64,000 nucleotides of DNA from Acidimicrobiia bacterium (GTDB lineage: Bacteria; Actinomycetota; Acidimicrobiia; Acidimicrobiales; Poriferisodalaceae): NCBI GenBank assembly GCA_022820505.1, contig JAJEFK010000016.1:1-64000 (forward strand), in the 5' to 3' direction. Position 1 is the first letter of the stretch, and the number at the start of each line of letters is the position of its first letter. Under the pieces are notes generated by a model. That model did no database searches. It had not been told where the DNA came from and saw only the letters and a program-made list of their open reading frames with translations. Both the position numbers and the translations under genes were made by a program. Positions 60,449 to 64,000 of this stretch are shown one piece after another.

Positions 60449-62392
60449 ATGGCCGACACACTGCTGGAAACACCGGTCGAGGGAGCGGACACGCCCTCGG
60501 TTCACCCGCTGTCGATGATGACCGAAGCGGAGGCCCACGCTGCCATCGAGGTGCTGCGTCGCAGCGGGCGCATCGGCGCGGATGCGCGCTTTCACGGCTT
60601 CTGCATCTGGGAACCGCCCAAGGCCGAAGTGGCAGCGTGGACACCGGGCACTGCCACGGATAGGCGATTCGAGGTGGTGGTGCACGAGAACGGCGTGGTG
60701 CATATCGCCGTGGTGTCGGTGACCCGCGGCGAGGTGGACTCGTGGACGCACCATCCCGGCGTGGTGCCACGGGTGGGCATGGCGGAGCTGTTCGCCGTGA
60801 TGGACGCCTGCCGGAAGGACCCAAGGTTCGCCGCTGCGCTGACCAAGCGCGGCATCACCGATCCGTCGCAAGTACAGATCGACCCGTGGCCCACCGGCGA
60901 CTACGACTTCGACTTCGAAATCGGCCGGCGCGTGCAGCGCTGCATCGCCTTCTGGCGTCCGAACCCCGCCGACAACGGCTACGCGTACCCGCTCGACGGA
61001 TTGATGGTGCACATCGATGTCGACACCCTCGAAGTGCTGCGCGTCACCGATTTCGACCAATGGCCGGTGGCCTCTGAGCGCGGCAACTACGACGTCGACT
61101 CGGTCACCGAGGACTTCGGGCCCATGCGCACCGATCTGCGCCCGATCGAGATCACCCAGCCCGAGGGCACCAGCTTCACCCTCGAAGACAACGAGCTGTG
61201 CTGGCAGAAGTGGTCGATGCGCGTCGTCATGGACGACACCGAGGGCTTGGTCCTGCACCGCATTGCCTACGACGACGGGGGCCGGGTACGGCCCATCATC
61301 GACCGGGCGTCGCTGGCCGAGATGGTGGTGCCCTACGGCGACACCCGGCCGTCGCAGACGTTCAAGCACGCGCTCGACTCGGGCGAGTTCGGCCTCGGCC
61401 TGATGAACAACTCGTTGCAGCTCGGCTGCGACTGCCTGGGCGAGATCGTCTACCTCGACTCGACGCAGGTGTTCGACGACGGCTCGGTGGTGACCACGCC
61501 GAATGCCATCTGCATCCACGAGGAGGACTTCGGCATCGGCTGGAAGCACTTCGACTGGAACGCCGACACCACCGAGGTGCGCCGCTCCCGCCGCCTGGTG
61601 GTGAGCGCCATCCACACGGTCGGCAACTACGAGTACGGGTTCTTCTGGTACTTCTACCTCGACGGCACGATCCGCTACGAGGTGAAGCTGACCGGCATCC
61701 TCACCACGCGGTCACACCGCGACGGCGACGACCTGACATTCGCCCGCCAGGTGGCGCCGCACGTGTCGGCCCCGATCCACCAGCACATCTTCTGCGTGCG
61801 GCTGGACATGGCGGTCGACGGCAATGCCAACAGCGTCGTGGAAGTCAATACCGAGGCGCTGCCGTCGGGGCCGGACAACCCGTACGGCACTGCGTTCGCT
61901 GCGCGGGAAACCGTGCTCGAGAGCGAGCTGGCAGCCCGGCGCAACACCAACTCGGCGTCGAGCCGCTACTGGCGCATCCAGAGCACGGATCACATCAACC
62001 GGCTAGGGAATCCGACCGCCTTCCGGTTGCTGCCGCCGCCCACCGCCACGATGTTTGCTGCAAACGACAGCCCGCATTCGGAGCGTGCCACGTTTGCACG
62101 GCACAACCTGTGGGTGTCGCCCACCCGGCCCGACGAGCGCTACGGCGCCGGACGGTTCCCCACGCAGCGCAACGCCGGCGACGGCCTGGAGCGCTACACG
62201 GCGGGCGACCGATCGGTGGTCGACACCGACATCACGGTGTGGCACACGTTCGGGATCACGCACGATGCGAGGCCCGAGGACTTCCCGGTGATGCCCACCG
62301 AGTACGTCGGCTTCGGGCTGGTGCCCGACGGCTTCTTCGACCGCAACCCGATGCTGGACGTGCCCCCGTCATCCAACGGCCACTGCGCCTGA
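60449..62392 (+). CDS. Primary-amine oxidase (copper, topaquinone)
   Basis: This 647-residue homodimeric oxidase turns primary amines into aldehydes, ammonia and hydrogen peroxide. The tyrosine that becomes topaquinone is in VGNYEYGFFWYFYLDG near residue 393. Copper ligands are in HQHIFCVRLDM near 446 and the third His near 612 in FGITHDARPEDFPVMP. The N-terminus lacks a signal peptide. ATG 60449. It is divergent from the GH13 gene across about 85-125 bases. It ends inside the second copy of the 65-bp repeat. Confidence 0.93.
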   Translation: MADTLLETPVEGADTPSVHPLSMMTEAEAHAAIEVLRRSGRIGADARFHGFCIWEPPKAEVAAWTPGTATDRRFEVVVHENGVVHIAVVSVTRGEVDSWTHHPGVVPRVGMAELFAVMDACRKDPRFAAALTKRGITDPSQVQIDPWPTGDYDFDFEIGRRVQRCIAFWRPNPADNGYAYPLDGLMVHIDVDTLEVLRVTDFDQWPVASERGNYDVDSVTEDFGPMRTDLRPIEITQPEGTSFTLEDNELCWQKWSMRVVMDDTEGLVLHRIAYDDGGRVRPIIDRASLAEMVVPYGDTRPSQTFKHALDSGEFGLGLMNNSLQLGCDCLGEIVYLDSTQVFDDGSVVTTPNAICIHEEDFGIGWKHFDWNADTTEVRRSRRLVVSAIHTVGNYEYGFFWYFYLDGTIRYEVKLTGILTTRSHRDGDDLTFARQVAPHVSAPIHQHIFCVRLDMAVDGNANSVVEVNTEALPSGPDNPYGTAFAARETVLESELAARRNTNSASSRYWRIQSTDHINRLGNPTAFRLLPPPTATMFAANDSPHSERATFARHNLWVSPTRPDERYGAGRFPTQRNAGDGLERYTAGDRSVVDTDITVWHTFGITHDARPEDFPVMPTEYVGFGLVPDGFFDRNPMLDVPPSSNGHCA

Positions 62393-62455
62393 GGCTGAGC
62401 CGTCAGGCGAAGCCGGGGCCCGAGCGGCCCGTGAGCGCAGCGAACAAGAGCGGGA
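62391..62455 (+). repeat. 65-bp 3'-end repeat, copy 2
   Basis: It matches 1015-1079 (opposite strand) at all but about three positions. It begins inside the TGA of the amine oxidase gene and reads in the same direction, as copy 1 does relative to thiD. The shared position right after a stop codon argues for a selected or targeted 3'-end location. Confidence 0.75.
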
Positions 62456-62501
62456 TACAACTGATAAGCCGACAGGTCCCGCCGCGGCCTACTGTGGCCG
62501 G

Positions 62502-63815
62502 ATGGCGGGAGCACCCCAATCCGACGAGCCCAGTCCGACATCTGCAGCTGGCGAACCCGATGAACTCGCGCTGACGGGCGCTGTATCTGATGGCGCCGGT
62601 CTATCCGGCGCCGAGCTCGTCGAGCACTTTTCCCCGGCGCCAGCCGAGGGCCTGCGGATAGCACCATTCCTGGACGCGATCGAGGCGCAGGCGGAAATGG
62701 CAGACCGGACCCGGTCGGTGTCGTCGGAAGTCATCGAGGCCATCCGCGGCACCGACTTCATGCGCATGTCGGCCACGCGCAACATCGGCGGTGTCGAGGA
62801 GACCATGCTGCACATGGGCCGCGAGCTCGAAGCCGTGGCAGCCCGCTGCCCGAGCCTGGCATGGTGCCTGTGGAACCACCTGTGCGTCTTCCACCTGTTC
62901 GTCGGCTCGGTGGGCCCCGAACAGCAGGACTTTCTCACCCACGTCGTGACCAACGGCCAGTGGGTGTCGTTCCCCGGCGGTGCCCGCAGTTCCGTCTACG
63001 GCCGGGTGGAGGGCGACCAGGCCATCCTGAACGGCACCGGCCGCTGGGGCACCGGCGCCCGCTACGCCGACTACTGCGGGGTGGCCTTCGCCATCACCGG
63101 CGACGACGGCAAACCGGTGAGGCCGATGGACATCCGCTTCACCATCCTGCCCACCACCACCGAAGGCATGAAGATCGACCCGTCGTGGGACGGCGCCGGT
63201 CTGCGGGCATCGGCCACCGACGATGTCCACTACACCGACGTGCCCGTCAATCTCAGCGACTGCGTGGCCTGGTTCGGCGCCAACCGTGCAGAGTCGCTGC
63301 GCACTGTGCCGGTGGTGCATCACCGCTACCGCGAGGACTGGGTGGGCATCTCCGACCTGTGGCTCTCGTTCATGGCGGTGGGCCTCGTGCGTCGGGCGCT
63401 GGCCGAAGCTGCTGACGCGGCCGGGGGCCGGCGGGTGATCATCGGAGGCAAGATGGTCGATCGGCCCACCGTGCAGGTCAACTTCGGTCGGGCGGCATCG
63501 CTGCTGGCAGCCGCCGCCGCGGCAACCGAAGCCGCCTGCAACGACGTCGACCGTCGCATCGCCGCTGGTGTCGTTCCCGACGAAGCCGACTACCTGCGGC
63601 AGATGGCAGTCACGACGATGGCCGTGGAGCAGCTCGACGAGGCCATGTCCTTGCTGCACCGCACCCAGGGCGGCACCGCGCTGCGAGAAGGCGGCGCGTT
63701 CGACCGTCGCTATCGCGACTTCCGCGCCATGCCGGTGCACATCAACGTGCACCAAGACCGGGTCACCCACCAGCTCGGCCGACACCTCCTCGGTCTCGAA
63801 CTCAACCCGTTCTGA
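62502..63815 (+). CDS. Acyl-CoA-dehydrogenase-fold oxidoreductase (flavin monooxygenase-like)
   Basis: This 437-residue protein has the acyl-CoA dehydrogenase fold, with RMSATRNIGGVEETMLHMGRELEAVAARCPSLAWCLWNH near residues 87-125 and NGTGRWGTGARYADYCGVAFAI near 178. It lacks the dehydrogenase C-terminal catalytic Glu pattern and ends with MPVHINVHQDRVTHQLGRHLLG. This suggests a member of the HsaA/DszC-type flavin hydroxylases or acyl-CoA dehydrogenase relatives. A long acidic N-terminal tail of about 50 residues precedes the fold. ATG 62502. Confidence 0.75.
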   Translation: MAGAPQSDEPSPTSAAGEPDELALTGAVSDGAGLSGAELVEHFSPAPAEGLRIAPFLDAIEAQAEMADRTRSVSSEVIEAIRGTDFMRMSATRNIGGVEETMLHMGRELEAVAARCPSLAWCLWNHLCVFHLFVGSVGPEQQDFLTHVVTNGQWVSFPGGARSSVYGRVEGDQAILNGTGRWGTGARYADYCGVAFAITGDDGKPVRPMDIRFTILPTTTEGMKIDPSWDGAGLRASATDDVHYTDVPVNLSDCVAWFGANRAESLRTVPVVHHRYREDWVGISDLWLSFMAVGLVRRALAEAADAAGGRRVIIGGKMVDRPTVQVNFGRAASLLAAAAAATEAACNDVDRRIAAGVVPDEADYLRQMAVTTMAVEQLDEAMSLLHRTQGGTALREGGAFDRRYRDFRAMPVHINVHQDRVTHQLGRHLLGLELNPF

Positions 63816-63922
63816 ATTGGTGGGGCGCCTGCAGACGGTGGCTGCGGGCCCAGATGGGCAAGATTAGGCTCGATAGTTGCCGCTCCGAGGTTGCCTCGCG
63901 GGCGCGAACGGAGAGGGAGATC

Positions 63923-64000
63923 ATGCGTTCGAGGACTCTGACACGACTTGCCATTGCGGTGGCCGGCGTCGCTCTGCTGGGAGCGGCGTGCGGCGGCGAC
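63923..64000 (+). CDS. Start of a lipoprotein gene (first 26 codons)
   Basis: The frame begins at ATG 63923 after GGAGAGGGAGA and encodes a signal peptide MRSRTLTRLAIAVAG followed by the lipobox LLGAAC and GGD. It runs off the right edge, so the mature domain cannot be seen. Membrane-anchored binding proteins of ABC importers are the commonest type with this start. The track misses it because the frame is open at the edge. Confidence 0.8.
   Translation, partial: MRSRTLTRLAIAVAGVALLGAACGGD

Noticed and set aside
60392-61615. 407-residue minus-strand ORF
   Set aside because: It is a shadow of the amine oxidase gene; the plus strand carries all the catalytic motifs.

Overview
The window looks like a chromosomal segment of a high-GC actinomycete. 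Evidence is the mycothiol ligase MshC, a DUF3516 helicase, a SigK/RskA-like sigma factor pair, many GTG starts, and gene starts that often overlap the previous stop as TGATG or ATGA. The mix of acyl-CoA enzymes, Co-type nitrile hydratase and B12 uptake fits Acidimicrobiia best, but that assignment is inference. No rRNA, tRNA, CRISPR array or insertion sequence was seen.

Layout. 1-5.3 kb: the 5' part of an isobutyryl-CoA-mutase-type B12 enzyme, thiD, an AcoX/NAD-kinase-like protein, a 1-Cys peroxiredoxin and pncB. 5.5-17.9 kb: a defence island of visibly lower GC. It holds a PHP-phosphoesterase/SMC-like ATPase, hsdR, an antiparallel two-gene module (unknown protein plus XRE-ImmA/IrrE protein), an Nmad2-like protein, hsdS, a small protein and hsdM. 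18-22 kb: DUF2784, then a cobalamin riboswitch that precedes btuFCD and a cobalamin adenosyltransferase. 22-33.5 kb: housekeeping and acyl-CoA genes, mutM, an SPFH/NfeD pair, a RecB-like nuclease, ParA and mshC. 33.5-38 kb: two tandem paralogues of unknown function, a phosphatase, a Nudix hydrolase and a nucleotidase.

38-43.1 kb: a seven-gene co-directional run with cobalt-type nitrile hydratase (beta, alpha, activator), then a UGSC-family selenoprotein whose selenocysteine is an in-frame TGA, a conserved partner, a MaoC dehydratase and an acyl-CoA-dehydrogenase-like protein. The ORF track splits the selenoprotein into two fragments. 43-57 kb: an SMP-30 protein, P450, 2-hydroxyacid dehydrogenase, helicase, guaB, a GpgS-like glycosyltransferase, a KASIII-like enzyme, DUF1295, photolyase and an antiporter. 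56.5-58.5 kb: anti-sigma factor, ECF sigma factor and a fasciclin lipoprotein, an arrangement like SigK-RskA-MPT70/83 of mycobacteria. 58.5-64 kb: a GH13_18 sugar phosphorylase, copper amine oxidase, an acyl-CoA-dehydrogenase-fold oxidoreductase and the start of a lipoprotein gene.

Themes. Cobalamin and cobalt recur: a riboswitch-controlled B12 importer and adenosyltransferase, a B12-dependent mutase and a cobalt nitrile hydratase. Short repeats cluster at the 3' ends of genes: a 65-bp element after thiD and after the amine oxidase gene, a 33-bp duplication at the mutM end, a hairpin array at the nuclease end and a 13-bp tandem repeat at the DUF2784 stop. The strongest hunting results are the TGA-encoded selenoprotein, the composite defence island and the 65-bp repeat.
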